A stretch of 64,000 nucleotides of DNA, taken from Grifola frondosa (taxonomy: Eukaryota; Basidiomycota; Agaricomycetes; Polyporales; Grifolaceae). Location: assembly GCA_001683735.1 (NCBI GenBank), contig LUGG01000024.1, positions 124,001 to 188,000 of the forward strand, in the 5' to 3' direction. Both the position numbers and the translations under genes were made by a program. The notes below the pieces were generated by a model. That model was not told the origin of the DNA. It ran no database searches and saw nothing but the letters and a program-made list of their open reading frames with translations. Positions 34,008 to 43,717 of this stretch are shown in pieces (within the stretch, counting starts at the first letter, position 1; each line of letters opens with the position of its first letter).

Positions 34008-34992
34008 GGCTGGCTTGCGGTGGTATCTCGAGATTGGAAGTCACAGAGGTTAATTCACGAGAACGTATATATAATGAAGACTCCGGGCTAGCTATGTGCT
34101 GCGATTTTGTAGATAAAGTTTGGGTAAAGCTTGAAGAGAGTGGTCGTGCGACTATCTGCTTTGTCTTTGTTCGAACGGTCCACCTGTCATTCACAAAAAC
34201 ATTGTCGTACTACCTCGTTCGCCGCGCTGTCTTTGCACAAATTCGTGAAAGAGATGCGGTAGCATAGCCGAAGCGCAATTGTATCGGATGCTATCATTTT
34301 CTACCATCTTCATCATACCACTGATTGTGCCACCATCCCATTCGGCGAGTGGCCACGCCTCGTTGAACTTCCGATGGCAGTTACCATGCCAGATTTCAAA
34401 CCATCTTAGAAATTCTGCGACGACTCCGATGGTGGTTATTGGTTGGAGGTAAGCTGAGAACCAATTGGATGTGGGGGATTTTGGAACCGCAGGAGGTGCC
34501 TGTGAGTCCTTGACGACTCCTCACAATGTTCTCGTAAATTCATTTTCCCTCGCGATGGTCTGTATAGCTATTTGTGCTCAAAGAAGTTCAACATTCATTA
34601 TTGGTTGACCGTACAAAGCGTACAATTGCGCGCCTGCCAAGGTTACACAAGGTGCGTACATATGTCTTTGTCCCACTCACCTGATTCAGCGACGCTGATG
34701 CTCCAATTTAACACATTCAGCATGACAACGGATGCGCCGGTTTATCTACTTGAATGTCGGACAATATCCGTTTCAGGAACGAGCGGCAGTCACATCCACA
34801 GCTTTTGTTCGCCAAGTATAAAGTCTCGTATGTGGCCGTAGGATGTCCTCCGTCTCCCACTCCTTCCAACGTACCGAGGCCGGATCCTCTTCACAGTCAA
34901 GTCTGCTGGGTTTCATTCCATAGCTTCATCTACACACTCCTTCTTCAATCTTCAACGCATCCCCGTTTTAATCCATTCATTCAACCGTCGTC
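34008..34992. other. Intergenic and promoter region of Egh16-like copy A
   Basis: From about 34255 the sequence is similar to 36800-37456, the start of a tandem duplication. TATAAAG at 34817-34823 lies 170 bp before the ATG, and the same spacing is kept in copy B. No other gene is seen. Confidence 0.55.
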
Positions 34993-36460
34993 ATGTTCTC
35001 GAGGAACCTCGTCGCCTGTGTTGTTGTATTCTTTAGCCTGTCTCTGCAGGCCCACGCACATGCGGCCATCGCCCCTGCTTTGGGAGTGAGCGGAACGCCC
35101 GCACGCAGTGATGTTCAACGTCCAGCAAGAACGCCGAGTGCGGTAACATCAACATCGCCAAGAACATTGATACGTCGACGCCGGTCACTGCCGCTGCAAA
35201 TGGCTCGTTTTCTGCGACAGTCACTAACTTCAACGCGTGAGCATTCCGTATACGAATTTTGGACAACGATTTATTCATCTCTCTTCAGCGGCACCGACGG
35301 TTCTCGGCAGGTGACCGCGCTCGTCGATCCGACCGGCACCGGAAACTCCTTTGTTGCCGCAACGGTCACCCAGAATGGCGACAAAGTCAGTTTGCCCCAC
35401 GGCTCGTGCTCCGATCGGCGCTGATAGGATCTCTTCTCAGTCCCCTACAGACGTCGGCTCGCAGCCACTGACCATCCAATTGCCCGCGGGCACAACTTGC
35501 TCGGGCGGCAAGGCCGGAAACCTTTGCCTCGCATCCTTCACCACTGCGGGCGGATTCGGCAACTGTGTGGTCGTCCAGCAGGGCGCGGCCGCGTCCGGGA
35601 CGACAGGCAGTGTCAACGCTGGGAACTCGACCACCATTGGAAACTCGACCACCACTGGAAACTCGACCACCTCCGCTGGAGGTTCGACTACCACTGGAAA
35701 CTCGACTACCACCACTGGAAGCTCGACTACCTCTGCAAACTCGACCACCACCACTGGAAGCTCGACCACCACCACTGGAAGCTCGACCACCACTGGAAAC
35801 TCGGCCACCACCGCAAACTCGACTACCACTGCAAACTCGACCACCACCACTGGAAGCTCGACTACCTCTGCAAACTCGACCACCACCACTGGAAGCTCGA
35901 CCACCACCACTGGAAACTCGGCCACCACCGCAAACTCGACCACCACTGGAAACTCGACCACCACCGCTGGAGGTTCGACTACCACTGGAAACTCGACCAC
36001 CACCACTGGAAGCTCGACTACCTCTGCAAACTCGACCACCACCGCAAACTCGACCACCGCTGCAACTGGCTCCACTTCGACCAACTCCACTGCGTCGAAT
36101 AACTCGACGACGTCTGCGAACTCGACTACCGGCACGACGACTACGACGGGCAAACACCACCACCACCACCACCATGCGCAAGCTCAAGCAGCAAAGGCAC
36201 AGGCCGCGAACGCCCAGCGGGACTTCCGTGCTGTTGTGCGTGTTCATTGGACTGCTCTTCGCACCTACCCACTGAAGTTATTTGTTTATTCATTAGGGCT
36301 CTCGGGCCGCGCGCGCGCTTCGCGCCTCGCTCGCAGAGTGGATGTAAGGGGGGTGCGCTTGAGTGTTATGCGAAAGATCATATGGATGGGATGGCCCATT
36401 CACAAAAGACTTGATTGTGTACGTTCCTTACCGTGTCTCGATTGGGAGATAAAGACTTGA
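34993..36460 (+). pseudogene. Egh16-like secreted Thr/Ser-rich protein, copy A (frameshift, stop lost)
   Basis: The start MFSRNLVACVVVFFSLSLQA is a secretion signal, followed by PALGVSGTPARSDVQRP. Compared with copy B, one base is missing at about 35122-35130, which shifts the frame before NAECGNINIAKNIDTSTP. The rest of the domain (TDGSRQVTALVDPTGTGNSF, SQPLTIQLPAGTTC, CLASFTTAGGFGNCVVVQQG) is conserved. Two introns sit where copy B has them (35238-35289 and about 35385-35440). The Thr/Ser repeat is longer than in copy B and is followed by seven His codons (36155-36175). The TGA that ends copy B is TGG here (36248-36250), adding about 70 residues up to 36460. Both changes argue for decay, though the indel may be a sequence error. 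Confidence 0.7.
35620..36130 (+). repeat. Coding minisatellite in copy A (TCGACCACCACTGGAAAC units)
   Basis: About 30 units of 15 or 18 bp encode STTTGN, STTTTGS, STTSAN and similar Ser/Thr/Gly/Asn peptides. Copy B has a different, less regular Thr/Ser/Asp repeat (38080-38530). Such tracts are likely O-mannosylated stalks and are prone to length change. Confidence 0.85.
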
Positions 36461-37456
36461 TGTCTTTGACCTGACGAAAATTGGCGGGCGTGGTTGATCT
36501 AAACGAGCTCCGTGCAACATCAGCTACTGATACTTCATGAAATCAATGTGTTGTCTGCATCCAAAAAGGATTATCCGAGGTAAGTACTTCACCTGCACGT
36601 TCTATTCGCTTTCTTCGTCCACTTCTCCATAGCTGTCTCCGTCGCAAAACCGTTTCGAAAGATTGGTGGCCGCATGAAGAAGCATCGGTACTTGGTGTTC
36701 ATTGCACTGTCTTTTCGTATTACTTGTTCGAAACGGTATGTCATGACCTAGGCCCGTTTATTCTATGCATGAGATAGTCTTTGCTTTGTATAGAGTCACG
36801 GCCGTGGCATCGTGGAGCATAACTGTATCGGATGCATGCTAGCATTTTCTGACATCCACTGGTTATGCTATGTATTCCCCTGCAACGATGCTTCGTTGAG
36901 CTTCCGATTGTAGTTACCATGCCAAGTTTAATTCCGCAACCACCGACGGTGACTGGAGGTCTGGAACCCATTTGGATCGAAGGGCTTTCGCGCCACACCG
37001 TGAGGTGAGTGATCGTGAGTATATGGCGAGCCCCCATGGTGTTCTCACAAGTTCAGTTTCCCTCGCGATGTTACGTATATCTTTGTGCACAACAAAGACT
37101 CATCATTGGTTCAGCGCCCGCTTCTAGTAGCATATCGTACGCCTGCTGAGGTTACAGAAGGTGCGAACACACCTTTCTACAAGTCACCTGATCTAGGAAT
37201 ACTGATGCTCCAATTCAACTGAATGTTCAGCATGACAACGTCTCCGGGCACGAGCGGCAGTATCCACAGTTTTTGTCCGCCAAGCGAGGCAAGTAGTATA
37301 AAATCTCGTATGTGCCCGTAGGACGTCCTCCGTCTTCCACCCTTCCAACATACCGAGGCCGGACCCTCTTCACAGCCAAGTCTGCTGGTTTTCATTCCAT
37401 AGCTTCATTCACGTTCTTTCTTCTTCAACGCGTCCTCTTTTTTTTCAGCCACTGCC
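36461..37456. promoter_or_regulatory. Intergenic and promoter region of Egh16-like copy B
   Basis: This holds the 3' flank of unit A and the 5' flank of unit B. TATAAAA at 37297-37303 is 160 bp before the ATG of copy B, matching the site in copy A. No independent gene is seen. Confidence 0.5.
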
Positions 37457-38623
37457 ATGTTCTCGAGGAACCTCATCGCCTGCGTTTTCGTGTTCTTTAG
37501 CCTGTCTCTGCAGGTCCGCGCACACGCTGCCATCGCCCCTGCTTTGGGTGTGAGCGGAACGCCTGTGCGTAGCGACGTTCAACGCCCCCGCAACAACGCC
37601 GAGTGCGGTAAAGTCAACGTCGCTGAGAACATCGACACCTCGACTCCGATTGCTGCTGCTGCGGATGGCTCGGTCGCCGCCACTATCACTAACTTCAACC
37701 GGTAAGCGTCCTCTACAAGCAAACTTTGACTGGCATCTTACTCGCCCATTTCTAGTGGTGTCGATGGCTCTCGGGAGGTGGCGACCGCCCTCGTCGACCC
37801 GACCGGCACTGGAAATTCTTTCGTCGCTGCAACCGTCACCCAAAATGGTGACAGGGTGAGTTCGCATCATTATGCGATCTTGCTCGCGCTCACGGGATGT
37901 TCATTTCAGTCGCCAACGGACGTTGGTTCGCAACCACTCACCGTCCAATTACCCGCGGGCACGACGTGCACGGGCGGCACAGCCGGGAACCTTTGCCTCA
38001 TGTCGCTCACCACCGCGGGCAAGTTCGGTAACTGCGTTGTCGTTCAGCAGGGTGCGACCACAGCCGCATCGACGGGCAGCGCCAATGCTACCTCTACCGA
38101 CAGTGCTACCTCGACCAATTCCACTACCTCGACTGACTCGACGGCGGGCAGCGTTAATGCTGGGAACTCAACCACTACCGCCATTAACTCCACTTCGACC
38201 GATGGCACCACATCGACCGACTCCACGGCGGGTAGCGTTGATGCCGGAAACTCGACTACCACTGCTACTAACTCCACGTCGACTGATTCAACGACCGGTA
38301 GCGTTAATGTAGGGAACTCGACTACCACTGCTATTAACTCTACTTCAACCGACGGCACCACGTCGTCCGACTCAACGGCGGGTAGCGTGAATGCAGGGAA
38401 CTCGAGCACCACCGCTACAGACCCTACTTCGACCGACGGCACTACGTCGACAGACTCGTCGGCTACGGACTCGACGGCTACGGACTCGACGGCTGCGGAC
38501 TCGACGGCTACGGACTCGACCACCGGCACGACGACCACGAAGACTGGCGGTAAAAAGGCTAAGGCAGCATCGGCGAAGGCCAAGGCACTGTTGGACGTCC
38601 GCGCTGTTGTCCGTATTCGTTGA
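37457..38623 (+). CDS. Egh16-like secreted Thr/Ser-rich protein, copy B
   Basis: Intact three-exon gene. The signal peptide MFSRNLIACVFVFFSLSLQV is followed by APALGVSGTPVRSDVQRPR and AECGKVNVAENIDTSTP. An intron with GTAAGC donor ends at CATTTCTAG, then DGSREVATALVDPTGTGNSF. A second intron (GTGAGT...TTTCAG) leads to SPTDVGSQPLTVQLPAGTTC, GNLCLMSLTTAGKFGNCVVV, then a Thr/Ser/Asp-rich repeat and a basic tail GGKKAKAASAKAKALLDVRA, with the stop at 38621-38623. The core resembles gEgh16/MAS3-type proteins, first described as expressed during plant infection by mildews and Magnaporthe. The family is widespread in saprotrophs too, and its biochemical role is unknown. Probably secreted or wall-bound. 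Confidence 0.75.
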
Positions 38624-39471
38624 ATTGCTCATTGCGCCATACACTAAATATTCTCGTCTATTGAATAGGGATCCCGTGCAGCTCGTGCTCTTCGCGCCTC
38701 CCTCGAGGAGTGGATGTAAGGGAGTACGTTTGAGTGGGATGTGAGAAAGATCATATGGACTGGATCGCCTGTTCAAGGACTTGATTGTGTACGTTCCTTA
38801 CTGCGTCTCGTTTGGGAGACAAGGACTTGATGTCTTTGACGTGACGATAAATGTGCGGGCATGACGAGTGAGTTCCATCCAACATTGGCCACTTCCACTC
38901 ACCATCTGGTGAAAGCAAAGTATTCGACAACCTACGTATATCGAGCGTGTATCTGAGGCAAGTACTTGCTATTAGCTGTCTTCGCCAACTTAGCGTCTGT
39001 CGTGAAACTTTCTCAGGAGAATTGTGATCACATGAAGAAATGTTCTATACTTGCTCTTGAACTCATGCTTGTGGCTTACTACGATAACTCACACGCAGGT
39101 GCTATTTTACGCTCTGCTCTTGTCAAGTGCACTTGGTTCGATTTCTCAACGCACCACCATCATGATTGGCATCGCAATGTCCACAACCTCGGAAGGTGAT
39201 TTCAGACGTTTTCAATCCGTCTTTGGTTGTGTTGATTATTTCAGTGGAGTCTCAAGAGCACTCTCCCGTTTATCAATTATTTTGGATTTTATCTCGGTTG
39301 TTGTATTGTTGCAATTGATGAGCAGTGGACGAGTGGGCCGTTACGTGCTCAGATGGGTTTCACAACCGACGTACTTCCATATTCTCACCTAATCTTGCGA
39401 TCGACCTTGAGCTTGAGGACGAAAGCGAGTATGTTAGATGCATGCGCTAACTAACCACATTTTCAATAGGT
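38624..39471. other. Intergenic region with possible upstream exon of the epoxide hydrolase
   Basis: The 3' flank of duplication unit B reaches about 39070. At 39353 an ATG opens an in-frame stretch of 26 codons that could splice at 39431 (GTATGT) to the acceptor ending 39469 (AATAG), adding an N-terminus to the hydrolase. No other gene is seen. Confidence 0.4.
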
Positions 39472-40692
39472 ATGCAGCCTGAGAGCCGTTCGCATGGTTT
39501 GCCCAGTGGAATCTCTTCTAGAATGTTACCTATCCGTGATCTTGTCATGCATATCCTGGAAGCCGGCGAGCCTTCCTCCCCACTCCTCATTCTCCTCCAT
39601 GGCTTCCCAGAACTGGCTATTTCATGGCGCAAGATTATTCTCCCCCTCGCACAATCTGGATACCATGTCGTCGCCCCTGATCAGAGAGGATACGGCCGGA
39701 CTACTAGCATTCTAACTCCTACAGGCCCAATCCGCTACGAGGACGACTTGCGCCCGTTTCGAATGCTTAACCTGGTTAACGACATCGTCGCGCTTGCGTA
39801 TGCGTTGGGGTACAAGTCTGTTGCAGCAGTGATCGGACACGACTTCGGCTCTGCGGTAGCTGCGCACTGCGCACTCATCCGTCCAGATTTATTTAAGTCT
39901 GTCGTCCTCATGAGTGGCCCCTTCGCTGGACCCCCTTCGTTACCTTTTGATGTCGAAAAATCCGATCGTGGGCAGCATGAGTGGACGGCATCCTTCGAGC
40001 TCAGGATGGATGATGCACTTGCAGCCCTGGACCCTCCGCGTAAGCATTACAGGACGTACTTTTCTACCCCAGAGGCCAACATGCACATATGGCACGCGCC
40101 GCAGGGCCTTCACTCCTTTTTACGCGGATACTTCCATGTCAAGAGCGCAGACTGGGGCATCAATGACCCTCATCCGCTCACTGCATGCGCAGCAGCGCTC
40201 GCGACCATGCCACATTACTATATCATGCCCCTCCATGCGACAATGACGGAGGTTGCGCAACAGAATGCCCCCACGCCTGAGGAAGTCTCGCGTAATGCTT
40301 GGCTCCCTGACGAAGAGCTCGCTGTATACGTAGCGGAATTCGCCCGCACGGGCTTCCAGGGCGGGCTGAACCGGTACCGCTGCTTGTTCGATAAGCAGGT
40401 ATCCGAGGACCTAACCGCTTTCGCTGGGAAGCGGATCGACGTGCCTGCGATGTTTCTGGCTGGGCGCAAGGATTGGGGTGTATATCACAGTCCTGGCGCT
40501 TTGGACAAGATGCAGCTTGAAGCGTGCAGCAGGATGATCGCAGAAGATGTTGTACTGATTGAAGGGGCGGGGCACTGGGTACAGCAGGAACAACCGGAGC
40601 AGGTTATCTATCACCTCAAACGTTTCTTGGACAGAGTGAGTTTGGAATTTTCTCATTTAGGTTTCGGACTAACGATTTCACAGATGAATTGA
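39472..40692 (+). CDS. Epoxide hydrolase (alpha/beta hydrolase)
   Basis: Uninterrupted frame of 406 codons. It has the oxyanion motif ILLHGFPELAISWR (H-G-F-P), the strand/turn VVAPDQRGYGRT, and the nucleophile elbow AVIGHDFGSAVAAHCAL, where Asp replaces Ser as in true epoxide hydrolases. Late motifs are FLAGRKDWGVYHSPGAL, which holds the charge-relay acid, and EGAGHWVQQEQPEQV with the catalytic His. The product should be a soluble enzyme that opens epoxides to diols. A 48-nt GT-AG intron with a CTAAC branch site lies in frame just before the last two codons (40636-40683); spliced or not, the protein ends MN. The true start could be the Met here or an upstream exon at 39353. Confidence 0.87.
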   Translation: MQPESRSHGLPSGISSRMLPIRDLVMHILEAGEPSSPLLILLHGFPELAISWRKIILPLAQSGYHVVAPDQRGYGRTTSILTPTGPIRYEDDLRPFRMLNLVNDIVALAYALGYKSVAAVIGHDFGSAVAAHCALIRPDLFKSVVLMSGPFAGPPSLPFDVEKSDRGQHEWTASFELRMDDALAALDPPRKHYRTYFSTPEANMHIWHAPQGLHSFLRGYFHVKSADWGINDPHPLTACAAALATMPHYYIMPLHATMTEVAQQNAPTPEEVSRNAWLPDEELAVYVAEFARTGFQGGLNRYRCLFDKQVSEDLTAFAGKRIDVPAMFLAGRKDWGVYHSPGALDKMQLEACSRMIAEDVVLIEGAGHWVQQEQPEQVIYHLKRFLDRVSLEFSHLGFGLTISQMN

Positions 40693-41245
40693 AACAGCCC
40701 GATCTTCTCGCACGACAAATATCACTTTGTTGAGACGGTCTACCATACATCATCAACTAAAGTTGGTACATAGCAGAGGTCAAACATAACTTGAAAATAG
40801 GTTTCGTCACCACAACAGTTTGACTGACTCTTATCGTATAGTCACGTCTTATCAGTGTACTGGCTATGTAGTCCGTTAATAAAAGTATGGGAATCGCAAC
40901 CACTTTGGACATAGTGCATGGCGGCCTAAACTCTCTTGAGTCTCTTTCTTGCTGCTGGCCATTTTTTTATCCCCGCAGTCCCACCACTCGACGACAGCCT
41001 GTGGTGAGAGCCCATCTTTGATGTACTCTTTTTCATCTAACTTGTGGCTGTCGGCGTATTTTCCAGGAGACATTTGTGGAACTCGAACGAGTCATTCAGG
41101 GAGATCATATTTCGGCTGGAGCTGACATCGCAGTCCGACCCATCTATGTAAGCATCCTTATACTATACTCAGCATGAATAACTCGTTCAAGTATTCCCGG
41201 TGGTTGTCCTTGTCTTCAGATCTATCGTCGAGGCCCGCGGATATA
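40693..41245. other. Intergenic region, epoxide hydrolase / HET gene
   Basis: About 550 bp. A short minus-strand frame (41073-40876) has no recognisable product. Promoter signals of the HET gene must lie here, but I cannot point to them. Confidence 0.4.
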
Positions 41246-42907
41246 ATGCGATTGCTCAATACGAGGACGATCACGCTTGATGAATTTGTAAACCCACCTT
41301 CGTATGCCATTTTGTCTCACAGATGGCGCGATGAGGAAGTGTTGTTCCATCAAATCCAAGATTTGTCCCGAGCGGAAATGATGAAAGGCTATGCCAAGAT
41401 ATCGCGGTGCTGCACCCAGGCGCTCCAGGATGGGTACGAATGGGTCTGGATAGATACATGTTGCATTGACAAAACAAGCAGCTCGGAGCTGTCGGAGACG
41501 ATCAACTCGATGTATGCCTGGTACCGTGACGCGAGGTTGTGTTACGCATACCTGGATGATGTCCGCGGCGATGAGGATCCGGATGCAGACAGTGATTCAT
41601 CCTTCAGGCGGAGCGAGTGGTTTACTAGGGGATGGACCTTACAAGAGCTCATCGCGCCTACCACTGTGGTCTTCTTTTCGTTGGACTGGAAAGACATCGG
41701 GACGAGACAAGGTCTGGCGGACACCATACAGGACATCACAGGCGTGAATCGTGATGTTCTCGTGCGTTTACCTGTGAGACTCAGCGTGGCGACCCGGATG
41801 TCTTGGGCTTCAAATCGGAAAACGACCAGAGTGGAAGACAGAGCATACTCCTTGATGGGTTTGTTCGGAGTTCATATGCCCACATTATACGGGGAAGGCA
41901 GCCAGGCCTTCTTTCGTCTCCAGTACGAGATCATGAAACATTCCAACGACCACAGCATTTTTGCTTGGATGGGATGCGGGGGCGAGATTACCACACTCTC
42001 ACGCTTCAAATTTCAGCAGAAGACCGTTCATTCTACCACAAATTATGGATTCCTTGCATACTCTCCCGATTCTTTCGCTCACGCCAATGTCGTCGACGTC
42101 CCATACACAGAATACGCAGAAAGCCTCGTGATTACGGAACCTTTACTTGAATATTCCGTAACCAATCATGGAATTCGAATGCGTTTGCCGGTCGTCCCTA
42201 CGAAATCGTGCGGTTATTGGGCAGTATTGTCATGCGCGCTTGATAATGGGACCAATGCAAGAGGCAGGGGGCGCTCGTACATTTGCGTCTGGCTCCAGCC
42301 GTTCGCTGGCATGATCAACCAGTACTACAGAGCAAACAAAGATCTTATCCTTGTGGATGAAGACTTGACGCGGTTCGCCAGCAAGGACGTATACATCCTG
42401 CAGACAAGTGGAGGAACGCTGTCTGATATTTTCAATATCGATCTTTACCTGAATCCTCAGTACGGAGATTCTCACTTCCAATTCACTATCGAGGGACCAC
42501 ATGACAATTGCTTCGAACTGTTGACATCCACCACTGAAAAGGAGTGGCGGAAAACCGAAACGGGACTAGCTGTTGCGATGTCGCTTCCGTTGCATATTTT
42601 TGGGGAATCGAAATTTCGCAGCGCAGTGTTCCGAGAGCGAACCACAGGACGAGTATTTGCGACCATTATTGGAGTCGACAGGGTACCTGCAATACGTCAT
42701 TGTGATGGACGTATCTGGTTGGACATACTCGTTGAGGACAGAGACAATTGGCTATCGACCAGCACTGCCGATGAAAGGAAACAGAAGTTAGAGGGCATGT
42801 ATATTGAAGGATCAGTGCTTATGTTGGATCCTGATCACCCTCGTCGACGATGCTCCGACAAAATCGCAAAGCGATTTGGGCGAGGATGGCTGAAAAATGA
42901 CTGTTAG
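41246..42907 (+). CDS. HET-domain protein
   Basis: Intronless frame, unusual beside its neighbours. The start MRLLNTRTITLDEF is the classic HET opening, so I prefer 41246 over an in-frame Met 72 bp upstream. HET blocks follow in order: YAILSHRWRDEEVLFHQI, YAKISRCCTQALQDGYEW, VWIDTCCIDKTSSSELSE, INSMYAWYRDARLCYAYLDD, then EWFTRGWTLQELIAPTTVV and EDRAYSLMGLFGVHMPTLYG. The C-terminal half (after residue about 290) has beta-rich text and no NACHT, WD40 or ankyrin part that I can see. HET domains trigger cell death in vegetative incompatibility in ascomycetes. In basidiomycetes they are expanded and mostly untested. Confidence 0.88.
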   Translation: MRLLNTRTITLDEFVNPPSYAILSHRWRDEEVLFHQIQDLSRAEMMKGYAKISRCCTQALQDGYEWVWIDTCCIDKTSSSELSETINSMYAWYRDARLCYAYLDDVRGDEDPDADSDSSFRRSEWFTRGWTLQELIAPTTVVFFSLDWKDIGTRQGLADTIQDITGVNRDVLVRLPVRLSVATRMSWASNRKTTRVEDRAYSLMGLFGVHMPTLYGEGSQAFFRLQYEIMKHSNDHSIFAWMGCGGEITTLSRFKFQQKTVHSTTNYGFLAYSPDSFAHANVVDVPYTEYAESLVITEPLLEYSVTNHGIRMRLPVVPTKSCGYWAVLSCALDNGTNARGRGRSYICVWLQPFAGMINQYYRANKDLILVDEDLTRFASKDVYILQTSGGTLSDIFNIDLYLNPQYGDSHFQFTIEGPHDNCFELLTSTTEKEWRKTETGLAVAMSLPLHIFGESKFRSAVFRERTTGRVFATIIGVDRVPAIRHCDGRIWLDILVEDRDNWLSTSTADERKQKLEGMYIEGSVLMLDPDHPRRRCSDKIAKRFGRGWLKNDC

Positions 42908-43717
42908 AGAACAAGCACAGAAAGGTCACTATGTGGTGCGCCTACAAATGGTCGAAGATAATGAGCACTAAAATCAGAGTTTCCGCTTCCCGGCAGTGAG
43001 AGTAGTGTGGACCTGCTTGCCATGTCTGGACTCTGAAATAGGAGGATTCAACTTGTCGATTCGGCTCATAAAAATTAATTATCAATGTCAGATTTTACAC
43101 AAATCGGACATCGCAAGAAAGTACTTTGATGGTGGCAGAGTTATAGAACTTCCTATGTCGAATCGTATTCAGCTAATTTCGAGCGACAGTTCTCGGTAGT
43201 AGCGGGGAAGGTTGACCTCCTTCGAGTATTTAAAATTCCTGTAAACAGGGACAATCGTAGATGCATATGGTTGTGACAGTGTCATTCGGCGGTTGGTTAA
43301 CACGGGATCTTGACATTGGTAAACGCTGGAAGCCGTTGTCAGAATGCGCAAAAATACAGTAATCAGCTCGGGCCGCGACGTGGCTGTCAGCTCCTTCAAT
43401 TGTCTGACGTTGATTGAAATGATTCGTGGGTAGCCACATACTTCGCCGAAAGAACACGGACAATGGCATTGACAGGTAAGCGTCTTCCTCCATTTAGATA
43501 TGAGCTGGCAGTGATTATGATAATCAGGAGGAGCGTTATCTGCTGGAGCAACAGCTGACCAATTGCTTTGAAAACATAGCGGCTAACCTCTAACCTTCTT
43601 TTAGACGGCCGCCTCAACTGGCGACTAGCGATAGCTGAATCGACATAAGTAGCGCATCGAACGGCCATATTTGAAACGTCACTTACTACCTGACTTCCAC
43701 TCCTCGCATCGAAAAAT
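42908..43717. other. Gene-free intergenic region
   Basis: About 810 bp, relatively AT-rich, with no supported gene or RNA. Short frames on either strand show no family features. Confidence 0.45.

Larger units (their letters stand above)
34255..39070 (+). repeat. Tandem segmental duplication, two units of ~2.3-2.4 kb
   Basis: Unit A (about 34255-36700) and unit B (about 36800-39070) are direct, diverged copies that include promoter, gene and 3' flank. Shared stretches include GTATCGGATGC, GTTACCATGCCA, GTCCTCCGTCT, CGAGGCCGGA, the gene start, and AAAGATCATATGGA with GACTTGATTGTGTACGTTCC after it. Divergence is greatest in the Thr/Ser-repeat part. The borders are approximate. Confidence 0.85.

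Noticed and set aside
36155..36175. Seven-His tract as an engineered tag
   Set aside because: It lies inside a natural repeat-rich C-terminus in chromosomal context with no vector sequence nearby; slippage of CAC codons explains it.
35387..36247. Long minus-strand frames (238 and 286 codons) opposite Egh16-like copy A
   Set aside because: They are the mirror of the TCGACCACC repeat, with Gly/Ser or Val/Glu periodicity, and lack any gene context.
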